Assembly: GCF_905220415.1 (NCBI RefSeq)
Contig: NC_059552.1
Span: forward strand, 4,789,001-4,853,000
Origin: Colias croceus
Lineage: Eukaryota > Arthropoda > Insecta > Lepidoptera > Pieridae
Reading direction: 5' to 3'
Length of the DNA: 64,000 nucleotides
A model generated the notes under the pieces. It worked only from the letters and a program-made list of their open reading frames with translations, searched no databases and was not told the DNA's origin. The first letter of the stretch is position 1; the number at the start of each line of letters is the position of its first letter. This document shows, piece after piece, positions 13,243 to 26,607 of the stretch. Both the position numbers and the translations under genes were made by a program.

Positions 13243-13859
13243 ATTGCAGATCTTTCATGAGTAACGCCATGTAATACATAGGTACCTACTTGATAATAAT
13301 TGAATTGCTTTGCACGAAATTCAAAAGTTAATTCTAAAATATATGCCACTGATCTCTAGGTAATCCAGTAAGTATATTATAATAATTAGTCTCTACTATA
13401 ACGATAAGGATAGTCATTAACAGTAGTCAGATGTTCCGATGATTCCGTAAAACAATAGCGAATAGCCGAATACCTACTACAAAGTGTTTAATTAATTATT
13501 AGTTCAGTTACTACTTTAGCAACTTTAGTTACGACTATGTGTCTTTTTATCATCTTACATCTACATGAGCATCAGCTAACAAAAATATACTTTGGTCACC
13601 ACTAGAAGTTATTGCCGACAAAAATAAATAAAAAATAAATAGGTAGTCAAAATTATTTAATGCCTCAGCCCCCGGAATCACATTTACCCTTGCGTACATA
13701 CATTCGCATAATTCACGAATGTGAGTGACCGGCACTAGGGCATAGTATTGATAAATTGATCCAAGACACAAGAGTGTATAGATCTGCGCCCGCGCAGGCG
13801 ACACTTAAGAGCTGTTACGTCAGTGCCACCAACTAGCAAGGTCCAATCCACCAGTTATC

Positions 13860-13939
13860 GTCAATAGGCGCTAGCCTTCAAACGTGTGTGATAGATATAT
13901 TTCAGTGCTCAGTTTTGATCAAAGTACTTCGATTGTTAA
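13860..13939 (+). other. Possible 5' untranslated exon of CRAL-TRIO gene A
   Basis: Gene A's ATG lies only 8 nt behind a 3' splice site, so an upstream non-coding exon is expected. A candidate donor (GTTAA then GTGAGT, first intron base 13940) follows an initiator-like TCAGT at about 13902-13914 in a locally GC-richer patch. Gene B has the same layout with a better-supported leader exon. The 4.3-kb distance and lack of further evidence keep this tentative. Confidence 0.25.
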
Positions 13940-16900
13940 GTGAGTTGTTTTCATCTGTTAATTTAAACGGGAAATGCATTAAATTATTAAGCTATGTAAC
14001 TATAGACTGCTAAATATTTTTTTATAAATCAGATAAGTTATTTTAGAGTAAAAAATGTGGGATGTGGAGTCTTATTAGAATAATGCTATTATACGAGAAA
14101 CGTAGGAAGTACCTAGGTATTGTTAGATATCTGTAATGTAACAACCATTATAAATAAATTTAACCATGCATTGAAAATGAGGAAGTCATCAAGTAATGTA
14201 TTAGTTTATGGTTTAATAATAGAGCGATTATGATGACATTTTTTGGTACTTTTTTTCTCGTGCGCGTTTAATAATGTTTTGTAACAGGAAATATATTTTT
14301 AACGTCATCAAAATACAACTGCGTCTTGAATCTTAGAAAATGAATATTTTTTCTCTTATTATTGTGACATGCAATTCATAATTGTACACTTATGGTCTGA
14401 GGTTAAATACATGGTACCTACCTTTATGAGTATAGATTATAAAAACAAGTTATAAATACCTCTATTAAAAGTACTTACTACATAAACCTAGTAGGTACAT
14501 AATTATTATATCCCATAATGACAGCGACATTGTTATTATTTATAGGTACCTACTAGTTGAATAGAAATAGGTTGTATATTACAATGGACCAATATTTACC
14601 CACCTCTAACTGCAGCAACAATTATTGTATTAAAATAGCAAAATAAAAAAAATGTGAGAAACTTCCAACATACGTAGTAAGATTCCCACGCAAAACTCTA
14701 CAATTTGAAATCTTTATTGAATACTGTATTTGTTTTTTGTTTTTTAATCTGCTGAATCAAATGTTTACAATATTTTTATTTTTTGACTAAATAAATGCAC
14801 TTACTGGAAATATAGAGTGAATGTAATGTAGTAATGTTGTGTAGATTAGGTACATTTTTTCATTGTAATTGATGCAGTGGTCATAAAACCAGTCTTCCAA
14901 ACCGGATTAAGCGGTTCAAAATTTTTGAGTACGTAAATTTGGGACCAAGGTACTTATGGGTCATACTTTACCTGACTGACTTTTTAAAAAGACGGAAGTT
15001 CTTTTAGAGTATTTTCTCTTGATTTTTTAACCGTTACGACGAACCTTTTTTAAATAGATACGATGAATTAACCAGCCATCATAATGATAAAAATATTATA
15101 ATATTTTAGACATCAGTAATTTAATCTAACTAGGTAGGTAATTACAATATCTATAACCGGTGCAGGCGTACTTGCAAAAAATGTTAAAAAATATACTGTA
15201 ATGTAATATAATATACGAAACATATTGTAATACTGTGCAAATGTATCCAACTTAACTATCGTTATTTTAATCACGTGCTACAGTTGTCTCTCCTCTTTTG
15301 TTTAGTTATAAGTACATAATAATATATTGTCTTTATAATTAAAAGGATTCGTCTTATGTGTTGCTAATCGAAAAATTCGATTACGGCTCGATAAATTATT
15401 CGGCAATATTGTTCGCGTGTTTGTTAAAAAAAATGGCCGAATTTATATAGCCGTTTTCGAAGGAACAAGGAAGGTTCTAATGTGGAAAACATAGGTACAA
15501 AAAAGGGGCAACGGGGTGGAACAACGTCTGTTGGGGCAGCTAGTTAGATATAAATATATGAAGTTAAAATATTAAACCTTGGTTACATTTTGTGCTATAT
15601 TTACCCAGATCTTTGCACATCGTGAGAATCCTATGTGTACTAAAAGATAAGATTACTGACCAACTTTCGAGTTGTTTTTTCATGACATAACCGTCGGATA
15701 ATAATAATTATACAATCTGAAAATTTCCACTACCGCAGTAGGTATTTTAATAACACATGTTTCAATTGATTAAAATAACAACGACAGAAAAGTGTATACT
15801 TATAGATAAAAAGAAGTAGGTATGAGGATTGATGATGGGTTTTGATAAAGATATACGTCGAAGTCTAATTAGTTGCAAAGTTCATTAGGGATATCTACAC
15901 CACTAAAGCTATAACCATTACCAAATAGTAGATAAGATTTAAAACAGTTTACCAAATGAGATGTCTTGTTTACTGTAGATATAGACTGTGTAGTGTGTAT
16001 GACATTACATGATTATAATGACACACTAGACCGCTAAAGAGATAAGATTGAAACGACCTAGTCCCGAATTGTACCTATTATTTTTTATTGTAAATAAGTA
16101 AATAAATGGCTTTGTCACCTTATAATAATAAAAATTGAATTATTTTTAATGCTTATATTTATAGAAAAACGTATGTTGAATATTGTATGAGTAGAGATGT
16201 CCGGTACACCAATTTGTGCCAATATATGTAGTTATGTACATATAATAATAAAAAATAATAATAAAATACCAAAAAATTTAAACAATAAATGCAACATATA
16301 ATCAATAAATGCAATATTGTAAGATAAATTATAAAAATAAGATGTTATTATGTACCTCAGTCATTAGATACGATTGCATTATTAGTGATTTATAGGTGGC
16401 TAATCGTTTGTGATAAGAATAACAAATGACGATCGGAGATACAATAAGCTGCATGATGTAGGTAATTAATATCAATAAGTAATTCGTACAGATATAATTG
16501 TACCCATGAACTTATAATACATACCTACGCTGGATAATATCTAGTGAATATCTAAGGTGAAATGAGACCCAAAACAGACGTTTCGAGCTCACGGAGAATT
16601 GATTTTTTTCTTCAAAAACTACCAATTTGATTTTTTTATTTATGGATTTATTTAATTGAAGAGTTTGTCTAGTGAAGTTTGGGAACCGAAACACGATTGA
16701 AAAAATTTGTCTCGATAGAAAAATGTTGTGAAGTTTCCTAAAAATTAAACTATTAAAATTCCTGCAAAAACAAATACTAGAAAAAAGAATTCACTGTTTA
16801 AACCTGTTATTTATCAAACCTAATTGAATGTATAATCGACGAAAAAATATACTAATCGCGAAACATGATGTGGCCACGGTTATGATTCGCTAGAGATAAC

Positions 16901-17109
16901 ACTTTGTTATGCCGTCTATTTAGTTAGATAAAATGAATTGAAATGATAAAGGTCAAGTTAAAAAAAATTGTATTTTTTTTTAATACTTAAATTTACAATA
17001 CTTTAATTCCTATACAAAGTGCTTCCCTTTTAAAAAAATGTGTTACTTGCCCACTTTATCTGTATATTATTGTGTAATACTTTATTGGACGGATAAGATT
17101 TAACTAAGG

Positions 17110-17279
17110 ATTGAAAAATCAGCCCTTAGTGTGATGATATATTATAGCCCTATAGCCTTCCTCGATAAATGGGCTATCTAACGCCGAAATAATTTTTCAA
17201 ATCGGATCAGTAGTTCCTGAGATTGGCGCGTTCAAACAAACAAACCCTTCAGCTTTATAATATTACTAGTATAGATTAC
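17110..17279 (+). repeat. Interspersed SINE/LINE tail, 'gcctatagccttcctcgataaatgggctatc' family
   Basis: It contains atagccttcctcgataaatg, the 'tcagtagttcctgagat' segment, cgcgttcaaacaaacaaacc and a tail ttataatattactagtatag. The same string recurs at 18765-18870 (reverse orientation) and 20267-20462. It is non-coding. Confidence 0.75.
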
Positions 17280-17359
17280 ATGGTGCATGGTTATTACGAA
17301 AAACTGTCGTTGCACAAACTATTGATAGGCATAGATATAATTTTACGTAAATTCACTTA

Positions 17360-17548
17360 GGCCGGTTGCAGAGCTTCACCGACCATCAGTGCGTACCTAC
17401 GTCATTCGCGCTTGTCATAATATGTATGGAAATACGAGTGCGTATGGTCGGTCTAGCTATGAACGGTTTTATGAATTTCCATACATATGACAAGCGCGAC
17501 TGACGTACGCAGTACGCACTGATGGTCGGTGAAGCTCTGCAACCGGCC
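17360..17548. mobile_element. Fold-back MITE, GGCCGGTTGCAGAGCTTCACC family, copy 1
   Basis: The 189-bp unit has terminal inverted repeats of about 35 bp (GGCCGGTTGCAGAGCTTCAC then CGACCATCAGTGCGTAC). The interior also folds back: tatggaaat-cgtgcg against its partner around 'tccatacatatgacaagcgcg'. A second copy of 206 bp lies at 27481-27686. No coding capacity. Confidence 0.9.
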
Positions 17549-17904
17549 CAACGCTGCAATCAACGTGCGCTATCTATAATGCAATTTATACTTAGTAAAA
17601 ATAATGTGCAATCGTGTATTATTGGGTATTAAATCGTAAAAGATTTGCTTCCTTATGGCTTCATATTAATGAACAATATCCACATACTTTAAATAAAATA
17701 AAGCGGCTTCATATTCTTTCAATGCTCATTCTATTTTTATTAAACCTTCACGTAAAAGTATTTAAATTAAAAGACAACCTAATTAGAATGTAGTATATTA
17801 TAGATACAATTAAAAGTAACAAACATTAGTGAACTATGTCTTTTTTCACAATTTTACATATATTTTTTGTTACAGTGGATTTCAATACAACGCGAAAACT
17901 TAAT

Positions 17905-18195
17905 TTTAATTTATTAAATTAATTTTTTTTCTACGTATTTTTCCGGGATAAAAAGTATCCTATTTTATGCCCAGGATAATAAGGTATAAATTTTATACCA
18001 GGTTTCATTGAAATCGAACCGTTAGTTTTCACGTGATGTCTTCACATACAGACAGACAGATGGACAGACAGACAGACAGACAAAAAATTTTTTAATCACA
18101 TATTTGGGTTTGGTATCGATCCAGGAACACCCTCTGCTATTTATTTTTTCAATATTTTCAATGTACAGAATAGACCCTTCTACAGATTTATTATT
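17905..18195 (+). repeat. Interspersed repeat with (GACA)n, copy 1
   Basis: The element runs from 'ctacgtatttttccgggata' through 'accgttagttttcacgtgat', a GACA microsatellite, 'ggtatcgatccaggaacacc' and 'gacccttctacagattta'. A second copy lies in reverse orientation at about 25805-26120. Its right end is 88 bp from the exon carrying the start codon of CRAL-TRIO gene A. It looks like a retroposon tail of the common lepidopteran 'actagcttccgcccgcg' type. Confidence 0.85.
18049..18082 (+). repeat. (GACA)n microsatellite
   Basis: A run of ACAG units with one imperfection (gatg) lies within the interspersed repeat at 17905-18195. Its complement (GTCT)n is found in the inverted copy at 25922-25942. 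Confidence 0.9.
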
Positions 18196-18290
18196 ATGTA
18201 TGTATAGATTTTAATCCGCTTCTATTTGTATTTCAAAGCAATATGAAGAGCTTACTGATAACAAAAACATTTATTTTTACAGAATAAAAA

Positions 18291-21200
18291 ATGTCGGAGA
18301 ACAAAGCACTGGAAGAATCGTCGAAGTACATCGATGAGATGAGAAGCTGGTTGAACCAGCAGCCGCACCTACCGAAAAATATAGGTAATAAACTATTTTT
18401 AACATTTAGAAAACTTATTTTCAAACATTCCTCGCAAAGCCTATACAATCAATAAATTAGCACCTCTTATGAGTCAAACATTTGTTACAATAAAGTTATA
18501 TTCTAATAAACAAACTAGCAAAAACACGCTTCTACATAATATTCATAAAGCTTTGTAAACTTCACGTTCGCTTAAAAATGAAGATAAGTACTACCACAGA
18601 CTAATAATAATAATATACTACGTATACAAGTACTACTAATATTATAAATGCGAAAGTTTGTGAGGATGGATGTGCTTGTAACTCGTTCACTTGATTATGC
18701 TCGCGGACGAAACCACGAAGTGCAGCTTGTACTCATACATCTATAATTCTTTAGTCTATATTAATATTATAAAGCTCAAGAGTTTGTTTGTTTGTTTGAA
18801 CGCGCTAATCTCGGGAACTACTGGACCGATTTGAAAAATTATTTCGGTGTTAGCTTAGCTAGTAATATATAATAATATATGCGCTTTATTAAACATTGAC
18901 GCAATATCAATAGATTATATAGACCTAGAAGCTACATATCATACAGGTGTACTTGCAAATAGGGTACCTAAGCGACCCAATAATCGCTTCATGTGACTTT
19001 TTTCATGCACAATGCACATCTTTGAACTTTCTGACGGTTCAGGTTTGTTTATAAATCTATTTATATATAGTATGTTTGCGATAAATCAAATACATACGTG
19101 TTATTAATAACACCGAAATTAGTTATTTTTTTGTAAAAATTTTTAATACTTAAAGCAATGCAAAAAAGTATAATCCTGCATTATTGTTTATCAACACATT
19201 GTCACTCTTATATTAAATCCGCAATTCAGAAGGTGCAAATTGCTCATATTTTATATGGTTGTAATAAACATTTTTTGTCATAAAAGTATATTTTTAATGA
19301 TCAGCTGTCCTCTAAATATAATATAAATATGCAAAGGTAGATAGAATCTTAAAGCTTCCATAATATTATTTGTATTGATTTAATTTTTTGCTCAATATAA
19401 AACATTTTTTTATTTATTTATTTAAATAATATACAATAAAATTTGTATAAGCAACATAAAAATAATATATAAATGGCTCCAAATATTATGCAGAAGGAGG
19501 ATGTCAACAAGTAAGTACATAATATGTAAAAACATATATGCATAAAGAACATGTTTTTTATTTTTTTGCATTGGCCCAAAATTTATACAATACAAAATAT
19601 AATATAACGGATCAAATATTATAATATAATATACTAGCTTATCGCCCGCGGCTTCGCCCGCTTTCCCTAAAACGATTTGAGATTTAAACTATCCTATCTC
19701 TCAAGTTGGATCGAACTGTACATGGTGTGCGAATTTTATTATAATGGGTTACGTGGTTTAGGAGTCCATTGAGGACAAACATTGTGACACGAGATTTATA
19801 TATATTAAAGATAATCTATTATAATTATTTCACATACAAATAGCTTTCGACCATACTACCTATATCACAGAATAACTAGTTGCTAGCTAACTATATAGAG
19901 TCGAGTAGGTACCTATATCATAATCTTACCTCAGAATTTACATTTACTACGGTAAAAAGCACACGGTACAGTTAGGTAGATAATTTAAATAATTATTATA
20001 ATTTACTTTCCATATAATAACCCAAATATATTTTATTAAAATCTGTTAGTTAGGAAATTACAAAAACCTTTTTAGTTCGAAAATATGACCATAATAATAC
20101 TACTTATAGGATATTTTAAATTGAATAGCAAAATAGCTAGGAAGTTGATTTCGACCATGAAAGAAGTCAAGGCTATCAACATTTTATTGTAAACAGCCGA
20201 CCTGCCCTCGCGATTCTAAAAAAGTTGCCATCATACTAATACAGAATCAAGAATTATATTTGATTACTAGCTGTTTCCCGCGATTTTACCCGCAGTGCTC
20301 CGCTCCTGTTGTTCCTAGCGTGATGATATGTAGCCTATAGCCTTCCTGGATAAATGGGCTATCTAACACCGGAAGAATTTATCAAATCGAACTCCTACTA
20401 GTTCCTGAGTTCAGCGCGTTCCAACATACAAACAAACTCTTCAGCTTTATAATATTAGTATAGTTTTTTTTTTATTAGAAACTACAGACTTATTTTATTA
20501 AATGATACGGGATAAGATAACAATAAGCCTTTATTATTAATGGGGTCTTGATTTATAGCTAATCTGTTTTAATTATAATCATCGATTTTCCAAAATGCTT
20601 TATCTGTTTATGTAATGGAACGATAAACAGAATTGCATCAATTACAAATATAAAATTTTCCAACGACTATTATTATTATTAATTGATGTAAAAGATAAGA
20701 CTATTTTCATATAGAATAATATTAAATAAGTATTGTATTGTATTAGCCTGTCGTGTCCAAAACTGGGCAAAGGCGAAGTCATTGGGAAGCCCAGGCGCTT
20801 CCATGAATTCAGACATGAATTCATTCGTAAATTGGTCAAGTTCATCATAGACTAGCTGATGTAAGATTAGATTTTAGAAATATATAGGCAAACTAGATTT
20901 CGCGGCTTCGCTCGCGTTTTCAAAGAAAAACTCGCGTAGTTCAAATTCCTGAAGCGTTTTCGGGATAAATAGCCTATGCCATCTAGGTCTTCAGCTATCT
21001 ACATAACATAACATCGTAATCGGTCCAGTAGTAGTATTTACCTGAAAGAGTAAGAAACATCCATCCATACTCAAAAATTTTCGCATTTATAATTATATCA
21101 GTAGGATAAAAAGGTAGTTTATAAACAGAGTTCATAAACGAAAGTTTACCACTGCGGTGAGGCGTGCGCGCATTGTGCGCGCTCTACCTTGAAACTCAGA

Positions 21201-24200
21201 TGTTATTTGAAACCTTTATCGTTGTATTGCATATAATCTATCGAAGATTATGAATCCTATTCATATTATATCTAAGTATATATGAACGGTCATTTTGTTT
21301 ATCATTATATTGTTTGTACGTTTGCATCTCGATCAGGTAAAAAGGGATTTGCATGTTCCTATTTTGATCAATAAATGAAAGCCTATGTGCTAATCCACAC
21401 TATTATCTATCTCTGTACCAAATTTCATACAGATCCGATCAGCTATTTTTGCGTAAAAGAGTAACAACCATCCATATCTCTCAAACTAACGCGTTGATAA
21501 TATAAGTAGATCATATAGCGTTATCCCATATTTAAATAGTTTTATTTTTTTTCTCTAGTTAGAACGTAATTCTTAAACCCATGTTATCTCCTTAACACAT
21601 CGTGTGTGATTCAGAAGGTTGTCTGTAATGCAATAATAATTATTACAATTGCTCTAATTGCCGGCGATCTGTCTCGCGGTCCGCGGATAATTCTAAGAGG
21701 TTAAGGTACCTATATATTATGTATGTGTAATTGTGTAGTCTAATTTTAGATATCTATAATATAAAAATGAATCCCAAAATGTGTTGGTAAGCGCATAACT
21801 TGAGAACGGCTTAACCGATTTCGTTAATTCTTTTTTTATAATATTCCTTGAAGTTCGAGGATGGTTCTTATGTAGAGAAAACGTGAATATGTACCACGGG
21901 TGAAGCCGGGGCGGACCGCTAGTTTCAAATATTATAGAATCATGGCGTGAATTTAATAGAATGACGAATTTACGTTAATGAATAGGAAATAAATGTCGGA
22001 CTAATGAGATATAAAGTGATATTATCAGCAAATCCTTGATCGTTAGTCTAGTATTTTTTTTTAATTTAACGCGTTTCCTCGTTGATTCTAATTCATTGCG
22101 AAGGTTAATCGGTTAATAATTTTGGTATTACATATTTGGAGGGAAGTCTCACAATGAATAACGCGTTAAATAAAGCTGCATATTAATGCAATCGTATATT
22201 GGTTTAATGCTCTAAGTATATTTATAATCAATAGGTAAGTAGGTAAAGGTAAAAAGAAAATTAATAGTTATTAGTTAAGTAGTATAATTTCTTAAATTTT
22301 TCGTATTGTAAGTTACCCTTTTTATCTCGCCTCATGATTTTCCGATTAACTTGACCCCTGTCACTACACCTAGGTACCTCCAGTCCAAAACTTGCCTTGA
22401 AATATCATTGATTTCTCTTCTAAACTTGTGGCCAATCCATTGTACCTTATCCATACCACAACTAACCTCAATTCATCCAAGACCTAATAATAATTAAAGA
22501 ACATACACAACATTACATTAGTAGTCGTTTATATAATTTCACACATGTGTCACTTATTGTATATAAAATACCAAATGCAAAAGAAAAAAAAAACCGACCT
22601 AACTACATTGGATTTATTTTCTAAAACTTTTTTTTTTAATAAAAATTAACATTTACAGAGGACAAAATGCTACTACGTTTCGTGCACAGCTGTTACTACG
22701 ATGTGGACAAAGCGAAGGCGGCGGTAGAGTCGTTCCTGAACATTCGACTGAGCTGCGCCGACTTACTGAACAATCGGGACCCCATGTCAGCGGAGATACA
22801 GAAAACTATGAGTATTGTGTAAGTTTGTTTCTAAGCTTAAGACAGGAATTAAGGACCATTTTATGTATTTTGTAAGTCATAAGTTTATTTTTTTTTGAGA
22901 AGGGAATTTATAAGGGATTTTTTTTTTTATATTGTCTTGTAATGCAATGTAGATGTACACATTCAATAATAAACTAGCTCTCGTGGTAGATAAGTCTAAA
23001 GTGACTGTTTGAATTTTTTCATTATCAACATGAAATCGTGTAAAAAATAAAAATAGTTTGGAAAATCCAAAAGTGCACGCCTCATAATCTCATCCTTTAC
23101 AATAAAATTGATTATTTATAAAGAGTACGTGACTATAAATATAAAAATGAAATAAAATAAAACATTTGGAAAAGTAAAGAAAGCGGTACCGTAATAATTG
23201 AGCTATTTTTCTTGTGGCCCCACCTAGATGTGAAACTGCGCAGGTTTAAGGGACTGACTACCAACTTATTTTTTTAAACCTTGGCTTATAGTATAAAGAA
23301 TCGAGTTTATAATGGTGAATATTGAGTACACTATAAAAAAAAAAGTCGATATTTTTTTTGTTTATTTAATAACAATTAAACCACATCGAATCAGACCCTG
23401 AAAAATGAAAGGGTTCTATTCCTGAGCATACTCAAGCGTAAGAGAAAAAAAAAGACTCGATTAGTAAAGTATTTCGGTCGCTATCGTGTTAACAAGAAAA
23501 AGGATCCGCACATACAGACACACGGACGTCCAAGACAGAACTTTTTTAAACTGTTTTTTAACTAGTTTAAATAACAAAAATGACATCAAAAATATCATGA
23601 ACGTTAAAAATAGTGTTTTTTCTTAATATGTGTGTGTATGTATTATCTTACAAGTGCAATGTATGATACATAAAGACATTTTAAGTTTGAAAAATCAGAT
23701 GTTTTGCGCGAAGTGACAGTAGTACCCACCTCAACGCTTCGCTTATGAGGCGTGCAATACTACGATATCCAGACTATATTTTATACAAAATCTATTTTAT
23801 GCTAATTACTGGTACTCTAACGCATAAAATATATTTTAATTAACAAAAAACTAAAAAAAAAACCATAAATCATTTCAGTAATCTAGCGCAGATCGAAGCA
23901 GCGAATAAGCAATACATTTGGATGTGGCAATTAAACGACCCAGGCTTAGAGATCTACGACTACGTGAAGGACGCTAGGTATTTCTTCCTGGCTTCAGACG
24001 CATACTTTCTTCATAACTCCGAATTCCCTGACGCAGATATAGTCATACTAGATGTGAAGGACCTCAGCTTGAAGTTTTTGACCAAATTCAATATTTCCGT
24101 GGCGAAGAAATTGTCCAAATATCAAGAGGTGAGTAAACTTTAAATATGTAATTTAAAGTTCTAGATTGTATTTAATTGTCAGTTTTTTTTTTTTTCTATC

Positions 24201-25514
24201 CATTATTTGACCAAATGGATCTTGTGTTTCTCTGAAAATTGTTGTTGATTTGTAAACTAGTACTATTGAAATATATATTTTTGTATACTTATCTAAAATA
24301 AATTTTATTGTAATTATTTGATATTTTAGGATGCAATGCCGATAAGACTAAAGCAAGTGCATTTAATAAATGCGCCGTCGACAATCGATAAAATATTTGG
24401 ACTCCTGAAACCGTTTATGAAGAAGGAAATCACTGAATTGGTAAGAAATATAAATATACTGTATACTATGTAATATATAATACTTACTCTTATGACTAAA
24501 GCGAATTCTATATTTAATTTTATTTCTTTTTATAATTCGAAGTTTATACATACTAAGGGTAGTAACTCGAGTCCGACTTGCATATTATGTTCGAAATTTT
24601 GTTTTTATATAGGGGTGCTTTATTTTTAGATTTTTAGTCCCTATATACTTACTTATGATTACCTAATTATTCATATAATTTATTTATTTCTAGATACATT
24701 TCCACCCTCCGAATTCCCAAACGCTGTTCAATTTTATCGACAAGGCGGACTTGCCGGCGGACTATGGCGGCACTCGACCATCAATGGCGGAGCAGAATAA
24801 GGATATCGTCGCTGTTATTATGAGCAAAAGGTATTTAGACTTGGTTTTTTGTGAAAAAAATATTGAAAGAATTGGGAAGTTTTTCTTTATGGGTAATTTA
24901 AAAGAAAAGTAATAATTATTTATGGCGTTTCATAATATTTACATCATTCTGAAACTGAATGATAAGCAGGATAGAGGTAAGGAGAAATGCCTGCATATAG
25001 GACAATAGTTAAAAAATGTCATGTAAATAGAATAGTTCTAAAAACCGTCTAGCAGCGATAAATAGTATGAAATGATCTTAGCAAATGTCGACAGAGTGAA
25101 GTTTGCCGAGTTAGTTAGTTTCCATCCAAAATAATATTATTTATTCATAAGTGGAAGTTTTTATAACAGCCGCGTTCTAAAAATGAACACAGCTCTCTTT
25201 TTCACTACTCCCATATATTATTTCAAAAAAGTTAGTAATATTCGACGGAACTATTTATTATATTTTAATCGATCCAGAATATCAAGTACATTTTAAGATA
25301 AAATATAATTAATAGGAATATATTTTTGGCGATTGAAAACTTCAGCTATGTTCCCATATTATAGAACCATTAATACTAAAAAAATGATTATTTTTCTAGG
25401 AAAGAGCTAATGGACGACACATTATGGAGAGCAATACCAACTGAGAAGAAAAATAAGTCAAGTAATAATAATATTGCACCTGTGCCTTCATTCAGGTCTT
25501 TAGCTATTGACTAG
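18291..25514 (+). CDS. CRAL-TRIO domain protein A (alpha-tocopherol-transfer-protein-like), 288 aa
   Basis: Six coding exons: 18291-18384, 22659-22818, 23879-24128, 24330-24440, 24694-24830 and 25400-25514, all with GT-AG borders and phases 1-2-0-0-2. Residues about 18-65 form the helical CRAL-TRIO N segment (WLNQQPHLP, then MLLRFVHSCYYDVDKAK). The lipid-binding domain spans about 95-235 and includes RLKQVHLINAPS and LKPFMKKEI (exon 4) and the family's closing motif DLPADYGG at 224-231. The family binds a hydrophobic ligand such as tocopherol, retinoid or carotenoid in a pocket with a mobile helical gate, acting in the cytosol. No signal peptide or membrane segment is visible. The start lies 8 nt after a 3' splice site (exon from 18283), so a leader exon is expected upstream. 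A poly(A) signal AATAAA is at 25677. It is closest in layout to genes B and C; its ligand cannot be inferred. Confidence 0.93.
18620..18740 (-). repeat. Interspersed retroposon fragment
   Basis: The stretch 'actaatattataaatgcgaaagtttgtgaggatgg' through 'gctcgcggacgaaaccacga' is a common lepidopteran SINE/LINE tail in reverse orientation. It lies in the 4.3-kb first coding intron of CRAL-TRIO gene A. Confidence 0.65.
18765..18870 (-). repeat. Retroposon tail, reverse orientation
   Basis: The sequence tattataaagctcaagagtt, then 'gaacgcgctaatctcggga' and 'tggaccgatttgaaaaatta', is the reverse complement of the family at 17110-17279 and 20267-20462. It lies in intron 1 of CRAL-TRIO gene A. Confidence 0.75.
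19633..19765 (+). repeat. Retroposon fragment ('actagcttatcgcccgcggcttcgcccg')
   Basis: It starts with the recognisable 'actagctt-cgcccgcggctt' head, shared with 40452-40655 and, inverted, 63085-63298, then diverges. It lies in intron 1 of CRAL-TRIO gene A. Confidence 0.65.
20267..20462 (+). repeat. Retroposon copy ('actagctgtttcccgcga' head)
   Basis: This copy is nearly complete, with a head 'actagctgtttcccgcgatt', the shared middle 'gtagcctatagccttcctgg' and a tail 'tttataatattagtatag'. It is non-coding, in intron 1 of CRAL-TRIO gene A. Confidence 0.8.
20889..21105 (+). repeat. Retroposon fragment ('aaactagatttcgcggcttcgctcgcg')
   Basis: The head 'ctagatttcgcggcttcgct', the middle 'gggataaatagcctatgcca' and the end 'cgcatttataattatatcag' identify it as a member of the same broad tail family. 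It lies in intron 1 of CRAL-TRIO gene A. Confidence 0.7.
21755..21922 (-). repeat. Interspersed repeat, 'cgaggatggttcttatgtag' family, copy 1
   Basis: The copy carries aacggcttaaccgatttcgt, 'ccttgaagttcgaggatggt' and the terminal 'ggggcggaccgctagt'. Its reverse complement forms a second copy at 39899-40071 in intron 3 of gene B. Both lie in introns of CRAL-TRIO paralogues but at non-equivalent positions, so they are independent insertions. Confidence 0.8.
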
Positions 25515-25809
25515 ATTTCAAAAATAGGTCTCCTTGCATAGATCTGTTTTCATTTTAAATAATTACAATAATTGCTTTTAGAAATTCGTAAAAAAATATG
25601 TAAAAATTATTTAGAAATATAATTAGCACTTGGGACTAAGGTAAACAGGGTTTTCAGGTAGTGATAAAACCATAAAAATAAATTAGTACTGTTATTGTCC
25701 AAGTTATATTACGTCTTAAATTTATAATTATTACCTATGCTGTTCCTTCAAGACGAATGCCAATATAAATCGTAGAGTCGGAATGATATTTTTAAATATT
25801 TTCTCCAAA

Positions 25810-26120
25810 GTCTAATAAATCTGTAGAAGGGTCAATTCTTTAAATTGAAAATATTGAAAAAATAAATAGCAGGGGGTGTTACTGTATCGATACCAAACCC
25901 AAATATGTGATTAAAAAATTTTTTGTCTGTCTGTCTGTCTGTATGTTCAGGCATCAAGTGAAAACTAACGGTTCAATTTCGATGAAACTTGGTATAACTA
26001 TACCTTATTACCCTGGGCATAAAATGGGATACTTTTTATCCTGAAAAAATACGTAGAAAAAATAAATCTTAATTTTTCTTAATTTTTCCGCGCGGACGGA
26101 GTCGCGGGCGGAAGATAGTT
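25810..26120 (-). repeat. Interspersed repeat with (GTCT)n, copy 2 (inverted)
   Basis: From 'taaatctgtagaagggtcaa' through 'gcagggggtgtt', (GTCT)n, 'gtgaaaactaacggttcaat' and 'gcccaggataataaggtata'-complement to 'gcgcggacggagtcgcgggc', this is the inverted partner of 17905-18195. It extends further at the retroposon head. It begins about 300 bp past the stop codon of CRAL-TRIO gene A. Confidence 0.85.
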
Positions 26121-26441
26121 ATGCAATAATAATGTAACTTTAGTTGATGTCAAATAGATTTTTTAACAAGGCCGATATTAATGTGATATTGTTTTGAATT
26201 AGATCTGTCTTTAGTTTGGCAATGTGATAACCAGCTTTGTTCCGACACACATACAATAGAACAATTGTAATTATTCCTGTGTACATAATTACATAAGTCC
26301 TAGAAAATTTAGGAGGGTTCTATAGAAAATAATTATAAGTAAAAAATATAAATTGCATTTAAATCCATTCTCAATACAAATAATGTCATGTTTCCTGCAT
26401 TTACCCTATTTTCATAGTAATGAATAAATCACAATTTGGAT

Positions 26442-26607
26442 TATTGACGTGATAACGTCTTTAAAATCGTTTTAGTCGGGTGACATGTTCAGAAACTTGT
26501 GTCACACCAAAACCTCACGAGCGCGATCGCAGGTATAACGAGAGAGAGACGGACCGATCTCCCGTCTCATCTCGAGCGCTACCACTGCATTATGTTATCA
26601 CGTAAAC
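26442..26607. mobile_element. Fold-back MITE, TTTGACGTGATAACGTC end family, copy 1
   Basis: The left end 'attgacgtgataacgtcttt' is matched by inverted 'gttatcacgtaaac' at the right. The interior is GC-richer (gagcgcgatcgcaggtataa, 'gagagagacgg'). A related element with the same termini is at 63698-63865. No coding capacity. Confidence 0.65.

Noticed and set aside
12850..13349. Three overlapping minus-strand frames taken together as a possible gene
   Set aside because: Only one frame matches anything, the end of a non-LTR retrotransposon polyprotein; the others are shadows.
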